A DNA stretch of 64,000 nt from Diaporthe sp. PMI_573 (Eukaryota > Ascomycota > Sordariomycetes > Diaporthales > Diaporthaceae), in the NCBI GenBank assembly GCA_021399435.1, contig JAJTUP010000026.1, positions 310,001 through 374,000 on the forward strand, read 5' to 3'. The first letter of the stretch is position 1, and each line of letters begins with the position of its first letter. The notes beneath the pieces were generated by a model, which was given only the letters and a program-made list of their open reading frames with translations, was not told where the DNA came from and did no database searches. Below, in pieces: positions 30,690 through 42,667 of the stretch. The translations under genes and the position numbers were made by a program.

Positions 30690-33600
30690 TTAAGCAGAGC
30701 TCCTGTTCACCACTGACGACGCAATCGCCAGGCCCGTGATCAACATCATCGCCCTGGGGAACCGCCCCGCATCCCCTGCGTCCTGCTCCTTTGGGATATC
30801 AACACCACCAGGCCTTCCGTTCTCCTTGCCCTTTGGCTTGCCCTTCGTCTTCTCCCTCGCCCTGAGCTCCTTGCTCTCCTTCTTGCTCAGCCTGGGCGGT
30901 TTGCCCTGCTGGTGCGTCTGGTGACCATGGTGCGTCCCGGGAAAGATGATGGAGCTGATGCTCTTCTTGTGGTGCAGCAGGTGAAGCGACTTGCGGTGTG
31001 GCGTTGCAGGCCGTGGCCGCGGCGTCTCCTCGCCGTCCTCACCCGCTTTCTCAATCCTCGGTCCAGCCATGTCTCCGTGGGTATGCTCGGCGATGAGCAT
31101 CGGCGCCGTCGACGGCCTGTCGAAGGCGTGGCTGCCCGTTAGCGCGCCGCGGATTCCAAAGTCTGCCCATCGCGATTCGTGGAGGCCCAGGATTCCAGCA
31201 GTAGGCGTACCCAGCCGTTTCGGAGAGCCCGGACGCTCTGCCGCGCCGACGTCATGGTCCGAAAGGGATGGAGGCCGCTGGATCGTGTCTACCGAATCGC
31301 TCGACTGCCTCGCCTCGGAGACGCAGTCCTCCCATTCTGACGAGGAGGACTGGAAGCTAGCCCTGCTCTGGTTTGCGGTGGAGTCAAGGCCGGCGAAGAC
31401 TGGCAGGGACGGGAGGAGGAAGTTGCTCCTCGGCCCGTCGGGCGCGGCCGCCGACTTTGTTTGGGCAAGCGGCTGAGGGATTCCATGCTTCGATGGCTCC
31501 GACGTGAACACGAAATCACTTTGCGTCGGCGTCCTTGCTGTGAGCGCTTGCCCAGGGAGCAGCACATCGTGTGTCGGTGGTCTCGGCGTTAGTACAGCGA
31601 AGTGGTCCGATGGGGTGACAGTATCGGCTGCCTGAACGGGGCCGTTCAGTTCCGAACTTGAGGCACTCGGACCGTCGTGGGCTCCACCTCGGACGACTTC
31701 GCTGGCTAAAGGCACCGAGATTGTTATGGAACTCGTTTTGTTTGATGAGGGCTGCTGGCTCTCTGAGCAAGGCATATCCGCCAAGGTCTCGGAAACGGCC
31801 TCGCGAGCTGATCCAAAGCCGACGTGCTTGCGCTCGCTGTCGGATATCTCAACGCTTTCGGGGCACTGCGAGATGCCGTGCTCCGGGTCTGAGCACGGCA
31901 TCGTGCATTGAGTCTCGGAGACTTCAAGAACTTGCAGGCTCGGCGCGGCGGGCTGTAAGTCCCCGACGGACCGAGAATTACCAAGTCCCTCCGAGTCCGA
32001 ACCCTCCTCGTCTGCTTCGAAATAATCCACCTTGGATCGTGACAATTCGTCCTCGGCGCTCAGGTTTCTCATCTGTGTCGCGACTGTGCTTGCGTGATCT
32101 GGGCTACACGACCAGGCTGCCTCTGGTATCAGAGAGAGCTCCGAGAGGTCCATGCTGTCTTCGCGCACAATGGCAGAGGCGACAGCTTCTTGACAATCTT
32201 GATGCGGCTGCTGCTTCACCTCCTCGGCGGAGTCTGCGCTAAGACTTGACTGCGATGCTGACAGTTGCGGCTCAACAAGGACATTGCCTAGAACTTGGAT
32301 CTGCGTCCTCAACGTGTCAGATGATTCGCATTCCGTGACAGTGGCGACGATTCTGGGGTATTCGGTATTCTCTGAGACGGCGTCGTCTTGTTGGTTGACC
32401 GTTTCGACGCAATGTAGTAGCCATCCTTCATGTCGGGAATGGCGTTGTGCAGCCCCCGAGAACTCGCATTCTGACTCGTCAAGCCCGTGACCTGCTAAAT
32501 GAGAATCACTCATGATGCCCAGGCCGGAACTCGTCTCATCTTGACTGTTCGGCTCCGGCACTTGATGCACTTCTGGGGAAGCGTCAGCTGCCTGCGAGCA
32601 CGCTTGGTCTTGGACAGCAGAGCCAACGTCAGTGCCGCTCGGAGCCTCTGTGGATTCTAGAGCTCCGGTTGAGACTGATGCGGGTGCCTTGTCTCTTCCT
32701 AGATCAAAAGCAGGTGCGGGTGGGGTCACGGGTGTCTTTGGCATCGCGAGACCCTGCGCCACCGACAGATTTGGTGTCGGGTACGCGGTCTCCGACAGGT
32801 CTGGAGTCGCCAAAACCAAAGGGCTAGACGGCTCGCCATATCCAAAGTCGTTGAAGAATTGACCGTGTGACTTGGGCGACGAATGCCGAACTTGGGAGGG
32901 TGTAACGAGCATGCTCTGCTCAGGCGTAGCCATTTCGCTCTCGGTGAGCGCTGGCATCGATGAACATGTTGACCTTGACGAGCTCGAGTCGTCGTCATCA
33001 GCCTCGCTGCGCTTGAATACTTCAGCTGCAGGGATCAGCACAGGCGAGGCCTCGCCACGAGCGGAGTCCCCATGCTGAAACCCGCTGGTGGCTTGGTCAT
33101 CCTTGCCTCTGACCGAGGAAGCAACGCTGACAGCTTCGTCAGGCATGCTCCGATCACTGGCTGAGTCGACGGCAATTGCCGAATCTGGCTCTGACGGCGT
33201 TGCATTTCTCGAGTGCTCCTCACGTCCTCTGTACTTGGCAGGGACAAGTGGGAAAACACGCATCGATGAGCTTCTAGGTGGGACACAGGGCGGCACAGGA
33301 GGTTGGGTGAAGTGGCCTGGTGACCCTGGAGGTGTGTACGACGTGGTGTGGTTAACTTTCACAGGACTGCGAAGCTTTGGCAAGACAAGCCCATCCGAGA
33401 CTGTAGAACGAGGCGTGAAAGGGCGAGACGGTGGGTTGTGAGGGCGCGCTGACAGTTCAGGAGACGGCTCCCCGGGGAGATCCTTGAGAGTGCACGTGTC
33501 TTTGCAAACCAGGTCGATATCAGCCTGAATTCGTGCTTTCAGGTGCGCCACAAACAGTGCCTGCTCATCCTCCGGGGTTGTCGGTGCGAACGGGCCCGGC

Positions 33601-34988
33601 GACGGCTGGTGGTTGCGCGAGATGAGAGCTTTATCCAGGACGAGATGGCCTCGCTTGTGGGCGATCATGCGGACTGCAACGTCGTGTCCTCGCAGAACAT
33701 CCCCTACGCCCGTCCGTATGCGATCAAGTAGGGCCTCGATGGTCCGGCGGGTGTGCCGTTGTTTGCTGTCGAGGATGAACCGAGCCGGGTTCTTGATCCG
33801 CCAGCCATGGCCGATCAGTTCGACAATTCGAAAGTCAAAGTCGTTCAGTGCCTCTAGCCTTGCGTCCGCCTGGTCCCTCAGCTGGTCGAAGCTGTCATGG
33901 ACGCCGCGCATAAACTCGTCGCAGTCGTTTCCACAGACATGTCTGAACAGCTGTAGTCGGCTTTGAATGTCGCGATGCAGGTGCTCGTAGTAAGGTCCAA
34001 GGTTGTTCACGATGCGAAGCTCGACGTAGAGGGCATCTTCGTCAAAATGTTGGCAGTCGCAATCTAAAACGGCCTCGAATCCATCACAACTCGCGTGCTC
34101 GATCTCAAAAGTATTTCGTCTCGAGTCAACCATGTCTTCAAGCGTCCTGTAAGCCTGCCAGAGTAGCGTTTCGCCCTGGCCAAGATTCAGGGGGGCGGTC
34201 TGTATGCTGTCGACCCTCATAGTCCGCGTGATAAGTGCTTGACGCCGAGATGGATTTCGGCTCTTGAACACGAGCTCCAGAGTAAATCCAGGAACGAACT
34301 CCCAGGCCTGTGTTGATGATCGAGGCACACAGGAGAGATCCGGGGCACCGACCAGGGAAGGCTTGGAGGTCGATGGTTTGTCATGGACGGCTTCATGTGA
34401 GGGATCGCTGGTCCATCGGAAGTGCTTGTCATGGTGACTTAGAAAGATGCAAACGATGCTGTGTGTCGAGCAGAGTATGCTTTTGGCCGACTTGCTGGTG
34501 ACTTGCTGTTTCTGGTAGGACTTGAAGGTCCTCTCGGCCCATACTCCGGGAAAGCCATCGCGCCGAAGTTGGTAATTGATCTCGAACCGGGGGTTCTGGC
34601 GCAGTCTCGCGCTCAACGCCTCAGGGTCATTTCGAGTGATCAGCTCATTGCTGCAATGCTCAATCCTCTGCAACAGTCCACGGGATATCCGGTCGGTGGG
34701 TTCGAAAGCTGCTGAGCTGGAGTAGGTTCGATTGTAGTGTAACGGTTTGACAACTGGGTCCAGAAACCTTACGGTGACCTTGACCTGGAGGGGTGCGTTG
34801 TCGAAGGCAAACCCGCTTTCCTCCTCGATCGGCGACAATAGGCCCCCGAGGGTCATGTTGGCGTCTTGTTCGCTTGAGAAGCTGGATGAAGAGTCGAAGA
34901 TGAGTCCGTCATGGCCGAATTTTGAGAGACTGAGGGTCTGTAGTTGTGGACCTCCCACCCGGATGCGATCGGACGCGTCCCAGGCCAT
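30690..34988 (-). CDS. Large conserved fungal protein of unknown function, C-terminal membrane segment
   Basis: Single frame of 1,432 residues. The first 500 residues look folded: LSLSKFGHDGLIFDSSSSF near the start, then KVTVRFLDPVVKPLHYNRTY, RLRQNPRFEINYQLRRDGFP, FRHVCGNDCDEFMRGVHDSF, LNDFDFRIVELIGHGWRIKN and HLKARIQADIDLVCKDTC. I recall similar proteins across Sordariomycetes and Eurotiomycetes without an assigned function. Residues from about 520 to 1,300 are Ser/Pro/Glu-rich and disordered, with acidic patches. The end has basic KKESKELRAREKTKGKPKGK and a hydrophobic helix MMLITGLAIASSVV, suggesting tail anchoring. The stretch SYQKQQVTSKSAKSILCSTH could hide an unspliced intron because it is less conserved-looking than its flanks. 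Confidence 0.7.
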   Translation of the reverse strand: MAWDASDRIRVGGPQLQTLSLSKFGHDGLIFDSSSSFSSEQDANMTLGGLLSPIEEESGFAFDNAPLQVKVTVRFLDPVVKPLHYNRTYSSSAAFEPTDRISRGLLQRIEHCSNELITRNDPEALSARLRQNPRFEINYQLRRDGFPGVWAERTFKSYQKQQVTSKSAKSILCSTHSIVCIFLSHHDKHFRWTSDPSHEAVHDKPSTSKPSLVGAPDLSCVPRSSTQAWEFVPGFTLELVFKSRNPSRRQALITRTMRVDSIQTAPLNLGQGETLLWQAYRTLEDMVDSRRNTFEIEHASCDGFEAVLDCDCQHFDEDALYVELRIVNNLGPYYEHLHRDIQSRLQLFRHVCGNDCDEFMRGVHDSFDQLRDQADARLEALNDFDFRIVELIGHGWRIKNPARFILDSKQRHTRRTIEALLDRIRTGVGDVLRGHDVAVRMIAHKRGHLVLDKALISRNHQPSPGPFAPTTPEDEQALFVAHLKARIQADIDLVCKDTCTLKDLPGEPSPELSARPHNPPSRPFTPRSTVSDGLVLPKLRSPVKVNHTTSYTPPGSPGHFTQPPVPPCVPPRSSSMRVFPLVPAKYRGREEHSRNATPSEPDSAIAVDSASDRSMPDEAVSVASSVRGKDDQATSGFQHGDSARGEASPVLIPAAEVFKRSEADDDDSSSSRSTCSSMPALTESEMATPEQSMLVTPSQVRHSSPKSHGQFFNDFGYGEPSSPLVLATPDLSETAYPTPNLSVAQGLAMPKTPVTPPAPAFDLGRDKAPASVSTGALESTEAPSGTDVGSAVQDQACSQAADASPEVHQVPEPNSQDETSSGLGIMSDSHLAGHGLDESECEFSGAAQRHSRHEGWLLHCVETVNQQDDAVSENTEYPRIVATVTECESSDTLRTQIQVLGNVLVEPQLSASQSSLSADSAEEVKQQPHQDCQEAVASAIVREDSMDLSELSLIPEAAWSCSPDHASTVATQMRNLSAEDELSRSKVDYFEADEEGSDSEGLGNSRSVGDLQPAAPSLQVLEVSETQCTMPCSDPEHGISQCPESVEISDSERKHVGFGSAREAVSETLADMPCSESQQPSSNKTSSITISVPLASEVVRGGAHDGPSASSSELNGPVQAADTVTPSDHFAVLTPRPPTHDVLLPGQALTARTPTQSDFVFTSEPSKHGIPQPLAQTKSAAAPDGPRSNFLLPSLPVFAGLDSTANQSRASFQSSSSEWEDCVSEARQSSDSVDTIQRPPSLSDHDVGAAERPGSPKRLGTPTAGILGLHESRWADFGIRGALTGSHAFDRPSTAPMLIAEHTHGDMAGPRIEKAGEDGEETPRPRPATPHRKSLHLLHHKKSISSIIFPGTHHGHQTHQQGKPPRLSKKESKELRAREKTKGKPKGKENGRPGGVDIPKEQDAGDAGRFPRAMMLITGLAIASSVVNRSSA

Positions 34989-35984
34989 CCTTGAAATTAA
35001 TGCGAACCGTTGTCAATGCTGTATGGGGTATGCTGGCAAAGTGTGTGTACCGCGTGAAGTCGTGATTCAGCACCAGCGAGTTGGCCCCTGCCGTCCCAGG
35101 AATTAATGAAAGAATAGCTTGTCGCGTCTATTGCGTCGTTGGAGTGAGAGCGAGAGTGTGTACACCAAGAGTTGGTAAGCCATTAAGGACAGGGACGAAG
35201 TAAACAAGATGTAAGCGCCATCTCCGGGCTGCTAGGTTGGGCTCACTAGTGGAGAGGCGTCCAAGATACGATGCGGACGCATGAATGCGTGCAGAACACG
35301 GCGCGTAAGATAGGACAAGTGGGAAATAGGGAGAGGAAGATGGGTATATGTGTTGGGCGTAAGTAAACACACAGATTGCGAGGCTCATGCGACCGAGACC
35401 TTGACCATGACCATGACCACGTCAGAAAGGCTGTCTTATCATTCACTCGAATAAATGGTAGCTGGGCTGGGCTGGCCTAGATCGAGGCCCTGCTTCCTGA
35501 CCTTACATATACCAATAAGCCTTTATTTCCTCCTTCCGTCCCAGCCGAGACCAGAGCGCCCAGAACAGGCTGAAGGGTCATTGGCTCCTTCGAGTCAACA
35601 AGAGCAACGAGGTCGTGCGAGGGCGAGTGTAATAATGTGTGCCTGGGGACTGTGCGTGGAGACAGCCGTGCATTGGTGCGCGGGGACTACCCAAGCAACC
35701 GGGACAGGCCGGGGTAACGAGAGCGAGATGTGCAGGACAGGCATGCCGGGTCGGTAGTGTGGCATGATGCCGGGCCGCGAGGTTCAGGTCGCGGCCGTTT
35801 GACGTGGCATGACACAGTCTAAATTGGGTGGCGATGTGCCACTTGGCGTCACCCGGGAGTGAGCACTTGGAGAGGTTAGGTGCGTGGCACAGTAGAACAC
35901 CACATGTTCGGGACAGCGACTGTCCTTGCGATGGTCCCACACGGCGATCGAGGATGGCATCCTGAGCATCCCGAGGAATACTTC

Positions 35985-36014
35985 GGGCAGGCAGGCAGGC
36001 GGGCAGGCAGGCAA
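35985..36014. repeat. GGCA tetranucleotide microsatellite
   Basis: About seven GGCA units with one GGCG variant. Confidence 0.85.
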
Positions 36015-36918
36015 AGCACCCAAGCACTTGTCAGATGCACATTCATGCAGCTCGCTGTGTGGACCGCGAGTGGCTGGGGCTCACTGCTGTTGCGCATTCC
36101 GGCGAAACAGGTCGTTGTTTGGGGAGAGCAGAGGATGAAAAGATGGGTTTCAATTCGGCCTCCCGGAAGCCCAAGTCAAGCCGCAGGCTGATGCGCCGTC
36201 TCATCTCAGGCTGCTGTCAGCTACAAGGCCTCCTAGTACATGGCCAGTCCAGGCCCACGTAGCCCAAGATCGATGATTGATTGCGCTGGGAGATGAGTTT
36301 GAGGATCGCATGAACAAGGGAACGTCAAAGAAATTGACCTGTCGGGGCAGAAGGCACAGTGGGGTAACTGTGCTCCCTCACATGTGCCAGTGGGGACGCG
36401 AACCTCTGCCTACTCTGGGGGGGCGGAGCCCGACCAAGCCTGGGGCCATTTTAGAGCCTCTTTCGTAACCTGATGGACAAGTATCAGCCCATCTTTGCGT
36501 TCCATCGAGCCGCTATGATGCAGGTAATCTCTCCCCGCGGTTGGTGGGGTGATCTGCTTCTACCACGCTCGGAAGACGACTCGCTTCGTTTCTCGAGAAA
36601 AAGGAAAATATGTGTTTCAAGTCTATTGCTTCTCGGGGAAGACTGTAAGGCAACTGGGGAGAACGTAGTCTCGTAGGAGTGTCAACGTTTCCATTTACAA
36701 AAAATGGAGGGAAATTGCTGCCAGATGTGTTACAAATATTCAACCTTGTCTTCGAAGTTTGATGTGTTGTGTTGCTGCTGTACGTGTACGGTTCACCAAA
36801 TCGTTACTCACAGACAAGGCTGTGACCCGAGCGAACATCATTCCCGTACGACGCCTGCCATTGGGTGACATGTGCGGTTAAAACGATCTTATTCCAGGCC
36901 AGAAGAAACCCGAGAAAG

Positions 36919-36938
36919 TTTTTTTTTTTTTTTTTTTT
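36919..36938. repeat. Poly-T tract, 20 bases
   Basis: Uninterrupted run of twenty T, about 140 bp beyond the stop codon of the downstream minus-strand gene. Confidence 0.9.
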
Positions 36939-37077
36939 AATAGAGCAAGTCGCTGCGCTGTTCTCTAACATCACTATAGCCAAGGCGTCGCTACCAACTC
37001 ATCAGGTCATACTATTCGGTCCAAGGCGGTCATATCTATCTCCTGCGCGTGGACCATATCCGTAGACATGCCCTCCT

Positions 37078-39927
37078 TCACCCGATAAACTCAGTCGTCA
37101 CCATCTCATCCCATGACCTACCACTCTCCCACACCTTTTCGACCAGCTCCTTGGCCCTGGCAACCTGCAGGAACCCACTACGTGCCATACTCCCCAACCT
37201 CTCGCGAATCCTCGCACGCCGCGCCTCGTCGGAGAGCGTCTCGCACGCGGCCGTGAAGAGCGGGAACAGTAGGCTGTTCTCGGCGCTTCCGCCGAGAGGC
37301 ACGCAGTCGACGCACGCGTGGATCTTGAGCACCGCCGCCTGCACGTCCTCGTGGCCCGACGGCTTGCCCAGCACCCGGCGATGCAGGTGCACCAGCCCGG
37401 CCCAGTGGTATGCCTCGTTGAGCGCCGCTATCTCGCGTCCGTCCCACCGGACAACATCCCCGGACGCGTGCAGGTGCTTGCACGGCTGCGGCGGCAGGAT
37501 CATGCTGCGCTTAGCCTCGTCCTCTAGCTCCCACGCCCGCGTGATGATGTCTTTCGGCGGCCGCCACTCCCTGCCACCAGGCATCCCCGGCGGGTGCGGC
37601 AAGAGGCCCGCTGCGCCGACGCCGCCGTTGGTGCGCAGCGCGTCGCACGCCTTGACCAGCTCGGCCACCTTGGCCAGGATGTAGACCCCGCGGGTCGTCA
37701 TCCCCATCAGACAATCGATCTCGTCGAACTCCTCCTCGTAGTCATCCTTTTGATAGTCCAGTATCCACGCCGTCGAGCTCTCCCTCCGGCCCCCGCTCAG
37801 CGTGCCCAGCACGTCCAGGAACGCCAGCCAGCTCCACAGGAATGCGCGCACCTGGTCCTCCTGGGTCCACCGCCGCGACCAGCGGATTCCGTCTGGCCTC
37901 GAGGCGATCAGCTCGCGCGCGAGACCCAGGTGCCGCTGCCACGGGATCGTGTAGCCGAACGCGGTCGGGCTGACGATCTCCAAGGACGCGAGCAGGATTC
38001 CGGTTGCGATGTTAGCATTGGATATCTTCTGATTAGGGTCGTTGAGCGCGGCTCGCAGGGCTGGGAAGATATCCTGCACCCAGTGAGCTATCCGCATAGC
38101 TGGCTCTGGTTGGTTCAGCAGGTGGGCGCGATGAGAAGCTGTAATGGAGTTTAGCTCAAGTTCGCAACTCTGCTCGATGCAGGTACAAGGACCACGAGAA
38201 GGGCAGGCACTGACCAGAATACGCCAGCATAAGGCTCAGCAGGTTGTCGTTCTGGACGGCCATCATTGGCAGAACATGCCTGTACGGGTTGGACTGCTCG
38301 TCATCGTGAGGTACAAGAGCCTTGGCTGTGTGGTTCATGAAGTGATGGAAGTAAAGCAAGTTCATCGGGTTGTCGCGCAGCTTGGAGGGCAGGGGCTCAA
38401 GGTCTTGAGGGATCCGGACCGGCATAGGGCGATTGTAATACCCTCGTGGCCTTGTCACGCTGGCCTCTTGTGTGTTCATAGATTCGACCGCTCTCATGTC
38501 ATCCTCGGCAGTGGAATCCCTGAATGACTTGATGATGGCGTGGGCGTCGTCGTTCTTGCCCAGGTCGAGGTCCCTGAAGCCAGGGTCGACACCATAGTAT
38601 GTGGTGACCTGCGACAAGCACAGTGTGGTCCTAGCATTGACTGCCCTCTCGGATGGTGGTGCGTACTGCCGTGCCACCGGTCCAGGAGGCCCTGAGAGGA
38701 GCGAGTTGACTGACATCTTTCGGACATCTGGAGACCCTAGCATCCCGTGACTGGATGAAGTCTGACGCCCCCCATCACTGTACGGCGAGGAGGCAGCTGG
38801 CGTCAGCGGCGATGAGGCAGTAGTGGCCGTGGCCGTGGCCAGCCCAGTGCTGGTGATGCTGGGGAATAGGTGAGGCGTGGCGCCCGCGGAAGTGGATTCG
38901 GTTGGTGATGAGATCTGCGGAGGTATGTCGAGGTCGACGCTGTACTTCAGACGCTTCAGCGGAGGCGGGCGTCCTATGCCGTTGTTACTGCTTTCTGAAG
39001 CCGCGGCGTATGCTGGGGAGACGGCATTCGGATTGCTGATGTGAGGCTGAGGAGGAAGCGATGGTGTTGTGCCGGCAAAACCAGGCGAGCAGAATCGTGC
39101 TTCGTCCGAGTCGTTGCGGACATGGCCTCTGGGTTGAGCAGCGAAGACACTCGATCCTGGGAACGAAACCCTGGAATCCGTGCCGAGGGGTGGGCCCGCC
39201 GGGGGCTCGGGGCCTGGAGGTGTGTCTTGTTCACTGGTTCGGAGGCTGTTCGTCGATGGTGACTGCCCTTCTGTCACGCGTGATGCCGTCGCAACTGACG
39301 AACCATCAGATGGACGCCGTGCACCTTGTTGCGAACTCGATGAAGATTCCGACGGGACCTGGAATAGGATGGTCTCGAAGCCGGGGTTCTTCTTCTTCCT
39401 CCCTTCCCAGTTGAGCTTGATGCTATAATCACATGTCTCACCTGTGCGTTCACAGCTGCTCTGTGTCAGGTCAGTTGTTCCACAAGCTCACCAAAGTTGA
39501 CATGATCGGATGGCCTGGCGGTCGTTCTTGTCCTCCACTTGGATGAGCCGCGACCGCACATCCGCACGGGACGTGCGAGTGCGCGGCTAGTAGCGAGACA
39601 TCTCGGTCTCGTAAAAAAACCCCGAGACTCTGTCTGGTGATGGCTCATGGGCCTCGGGGTTTCTTGCACCCTACTCCTGCAGGTGCAATTCACCGCTGCG
39701 CAACGTGCCGGGGTGTTTCGGACAGTATGAAAAAGCAGGCGAGGCTGTTATACTTTACGCATTGAGGTTTCTCTTCTCCACATTTCACCTTCCTGGCTTT
39801 ACACGGCCTGTCACGCGTCATCAGCATGCTGTTCATCCGTAAGTCTCAGGGGCTGCAGAGCTCACCAACAGCCATTCCTGCTCCGTTTCTTCGGTTCCGG
39901 CGCGCCGGGCCTCTTGGGTCGAGGCAT
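37078..39927 (-). CDS. Zn2Cys6 fungal-specific transcription factor
   Basis: Nuclear regulator of 805 residues. Exons are 39927-39866, 39807-39759, 39460-38215 and 38138-37078, total 2,418 nt, in phase. The first two exons give MPRPKRPGAPEPKKRSRNGC and the rest of the binuclear cluster; cysteines fall at 20, 23, 30, 37, 40 and 47 (C-x2-C-x6-C-x6-C-x2-C-x6-C), completed at the exon 3 start by SSCERTGETCDYSIKLNWEG. A Ser/Pro-rich linker precedes the fungal-specific regulatory domain (MNLLYFHHFMNHTAKALVPH, LSLMLAYSASHRAHLL, then WSWLAFLDVLGTLSG). The architecture matches the Fungal_trans_2 (DUF3468) class. Intron 2 is 298 nt, long for this genome, and holds a strong inverted repeat. Targets are unknown. 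Confidence 0.88.
39617..39662. repeat. Inverted repeat inside intron 2 of the Zn2Cys6 gene
   Basis: Ten-base perfect arms AAACCCCGAG (39617-39626) and CTCGGGGTTT (39653-39662) around a 26-base loop. It would fold in the pre-mRNA. Confidence 0.75.
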
Positions 39928-40655
39928 ACCTCGGAATAGGCGTGGCCTGGTTTGTCGTCGGTGTCGTCCGCTTCTTGTCGCTCTACTGCTGGCGGGCCAA
40001 TTAAAGCGGGGTTAAAGCTGGGAATCCCCATAGTCCACCTCGTCCGTCGTTGCCCGTCCGTCGGTTGGGGCAAGGTCACGATGGGCCAGCGAACGAATCT
40101 TCGGCCTGCCAAGAGTGCTCATCTGCCCAATGAGACAGCGAGTATCACGGACAGCGGGCAGGCATGCAAGAACGTTCTGAGCCTCATGCGTGGAAGAAGG
40201 ATGAAGAAGGGGTCGGACCGCAATAGGAAAAGGGAAACCCAATGGCTGGCAGTGATTGATTCAGGCGCTGGACAGCCCCCTTGCAAAGGGCCTTGGGATG
40301 ATAAGGCTAATACCTAGGCACGCGGCTGCTTTGTGGACCCCCCGCCCAAGGTGGCACTCCGGCCAAGATCTAACTGGACGCACCGATAGCTGCGCCGTCA
40401 CGTGGGGTTGCAACGATGCAGTGTGCCGATCGGGAGGCTGAATCCTCGGGAGAAAAAAAAAAGACGAATGTGTGTGGAAGGCTACATGATTGTACTTTGT
40501 AGCTTTTGCAGTCATTGGGGGTCATTCGGACTACAGTGGCTGGTGTGCACTATTTGGCATGGGTGGTGGTGATCAGAGTCGCCAAGTTGCCGTGTGGATC
40601 GCTTGCAACTGCGCGCTGCAGGCATCCGGCATGCCGATTATGTCTGGATTTAAAT
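39928..40655. other. Intergenic: Zn2Cys6 gene promoter and WD40-cyclophilin 3' flank
   Basis: About 730 bp in tandem minus orientation. No additional feature supported. Confidence 0.6.
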
Positions 40656-42667
40656 CTACACAATGTCGATATTGAGCATCTTGATATCCTCTTCCGGCCT
40701 CTCCTTGTGAGTCCGGGCGTTCTCGATCTTGTGTATCACATCCAAACCCTGGACAGCACGCCCAAAAATAGTGTGCTTATTGTCAAGCCATGGCTGGTCA
40801 GACTGTTAGCTTGATGAAATCCTCAGGTTGGCAGTTGCTTGGCGGGGATGCTACTTACTGTCTTCTCGGTCGTGATGAAGAACTGGCTCGCATTCGTGTT
40901 AGGGCCGGCATTGGCCATACTGACAGTATAGGGCTTGTCATGCCTCAAACTGCTGAATTCGTCCTCGAATTCCCGGCCCCATATACTCTCGCCGCCTGTG
41001 CCGTCTCCTAGCGGGTCTCCACATTGGATCATGAATTTCCGGATAACGCGGTGGAATAATGTGTTGTTGTAGTAGCCGCTCTTGGAATGCGTCACAAAGT
41101 TCTCCACCGCCTTGGGTGCGGCATCAGGAAAGAGGCGGATGTGGATATCGCCGTAGGTTGTGTGTATAACAGCCGCAGTGCCTGTCTCCTTTGGCTTTTC
41201 TCGTCCTGCCTTTTGCTTCCTGCCCTCCCCTGTGGGCTTCTCGTTTTGCACGTCTCGGGTGCTCCTGGATATCTCTTCTTCGTTGGTGAACATGTAGAAG
41301 CGGTTCTTTTCCACGCCTGTGGCGAAAATGATGGGGTCCCTGGCTTCTGATTCCTCCAACAATGGATTGCTCGATGCGGCCATAGCAACGGTGGTGACAC
41401 CCTTCTTCTGTGGCGCGCCTTGGTAGATGGCAAGATTCAGCGCCCGAAGCTGCTCATCTTTGCCAAACACCTTGACCACCTGGTTCGTGTAGGTGTTGAG
41501 CACCTTGATCCCCACGATAGACCCGTAGATGATGAAGTGGCCCGACTCGTCAAACACGAACGTGGCCTTCTTACGGTAGGCCGGTGACTCAACCTCCCGC
41601 TCGACAGCAAGTCGTCTCCCAAACTCGACTGCGTCTAGTTTCTGCAGAGACGTGCCGGCCTGCTGCATCTCCTCAATGACCTGCAGTGACTCGTCGTATG
41701 TTCTGTACAGCTTCGCCGTGGCGAACTCGAATATCCTGATCTTACGGTCCGGCATCGACCATGTCACAAACTGATGCCCCGATGGAGATATCGTGAGAGA
41801 GGTCGGGGCAGACTTTGCCTTCTTGAAGTCGAACAAGTTCGTCGAGCTCTTGTACTGGAAGACATTATCCGGCTTCTCGTAAGAACCGCTGGGCCTCCAG
41901 TACTCCACCATACCGCCCTCGTCCGTCGACACCACACAGTCGTAGGCATCATTGAATGCCATCAGACTCACCGCGCTCCTGTGCAGGCCTTTTATCACAT
42001 GTATCGGCTCCTGTCTCTCGCCCCTGCCATCATACACGTGGATTACGGGCGTGCCCGCGTCTGAGACAGCAAGTACGGGCAGGCTTGCGCCCTTCTTGTG
42101 CACCCAGCAAACACTGTTCGGGGTATATTCCAGCGGCAGCATGGCGAGGAGGTCGAACGTGATGACGTCGAAAATCTTGATGGTCTTGTCGTCTCCGGCC
42201 GTCGCAAAGCTCCTCCCGTCCGCGCTACACGAGACAGACCGGATCTCGCCCTGGTGGGATTTGAACTCCTTCACAAACTCGATACCTTCGGCGACCTTTT
42301 TCCAGAACTTGACAACGCCGTCCACCGAAGATGTGATGAGGAAATCGGTGTGAGGAGTCATGGTCACAAAGGAGAGCTGCTCCTTATGCATTAGGGATTT
42401 CGAGTAGCGGGTTGACCTGGGCAAGGCAGACACGTAGAGCTTCTCGTAAGGGAGGACGCGGCGCTTCTTCTTGGGGGCAGCTGCGGAGGGGAGCTGCGGG
42501 CCCATTTCATCGTCGGATGAGCTGTCTGGAGTCACCATCGTCAGTCTGTGTTAACTCGTAGACAAGCACTCGTGGGAAGTAGGTGAGCTGCAATTACCCG
42601 CCCCTTCGAACTCTGAACGGTCTCGCTTCTGCGACCTGACATCTTCGTCTTGATTTACCTCTGCCAT
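40656..42667 (-). CDS. WD40-repeat cyclophilin (PPWD1/CYP15 type peptidyl-prolyl isomerase)
   Basis: Nuclear, spliceosome-associated isomerase family. Exons 42667-42598, 42525-40859 and 40793-40656 total 1,875 nt, 624 residues. Exon 1 gives [20 protein letters not shown]; the junction yields [18 protein letters not shown], using acceptor CCAG at 42526. WD40 repeats follow ([60 protein letters not shown]). The cyclophilin domain is about 465-624: [40 protein letters not shown], then [20 protein letters not shown]; the catalytic Arg (FHR), QFFIT and the Trp of the cyclosporin pocket are present. A shorter reading from an ATG at 42538 inside intron 1 is possible but lacks the conserved N-terminus. 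Confidence 0.92.

Larger units (their letters stand above)
34989..37077. other. Long intergenic region
   Basis: About 2.1 kb holding the promoter of the 1,432-residue gene and the 3' flank of the Zn2Cys6 gene. It contains a GGCA microsatellite at 35985-36014 and a 20-T run at 36919-36938. No frame shows coding character. Confidence 0.6.
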
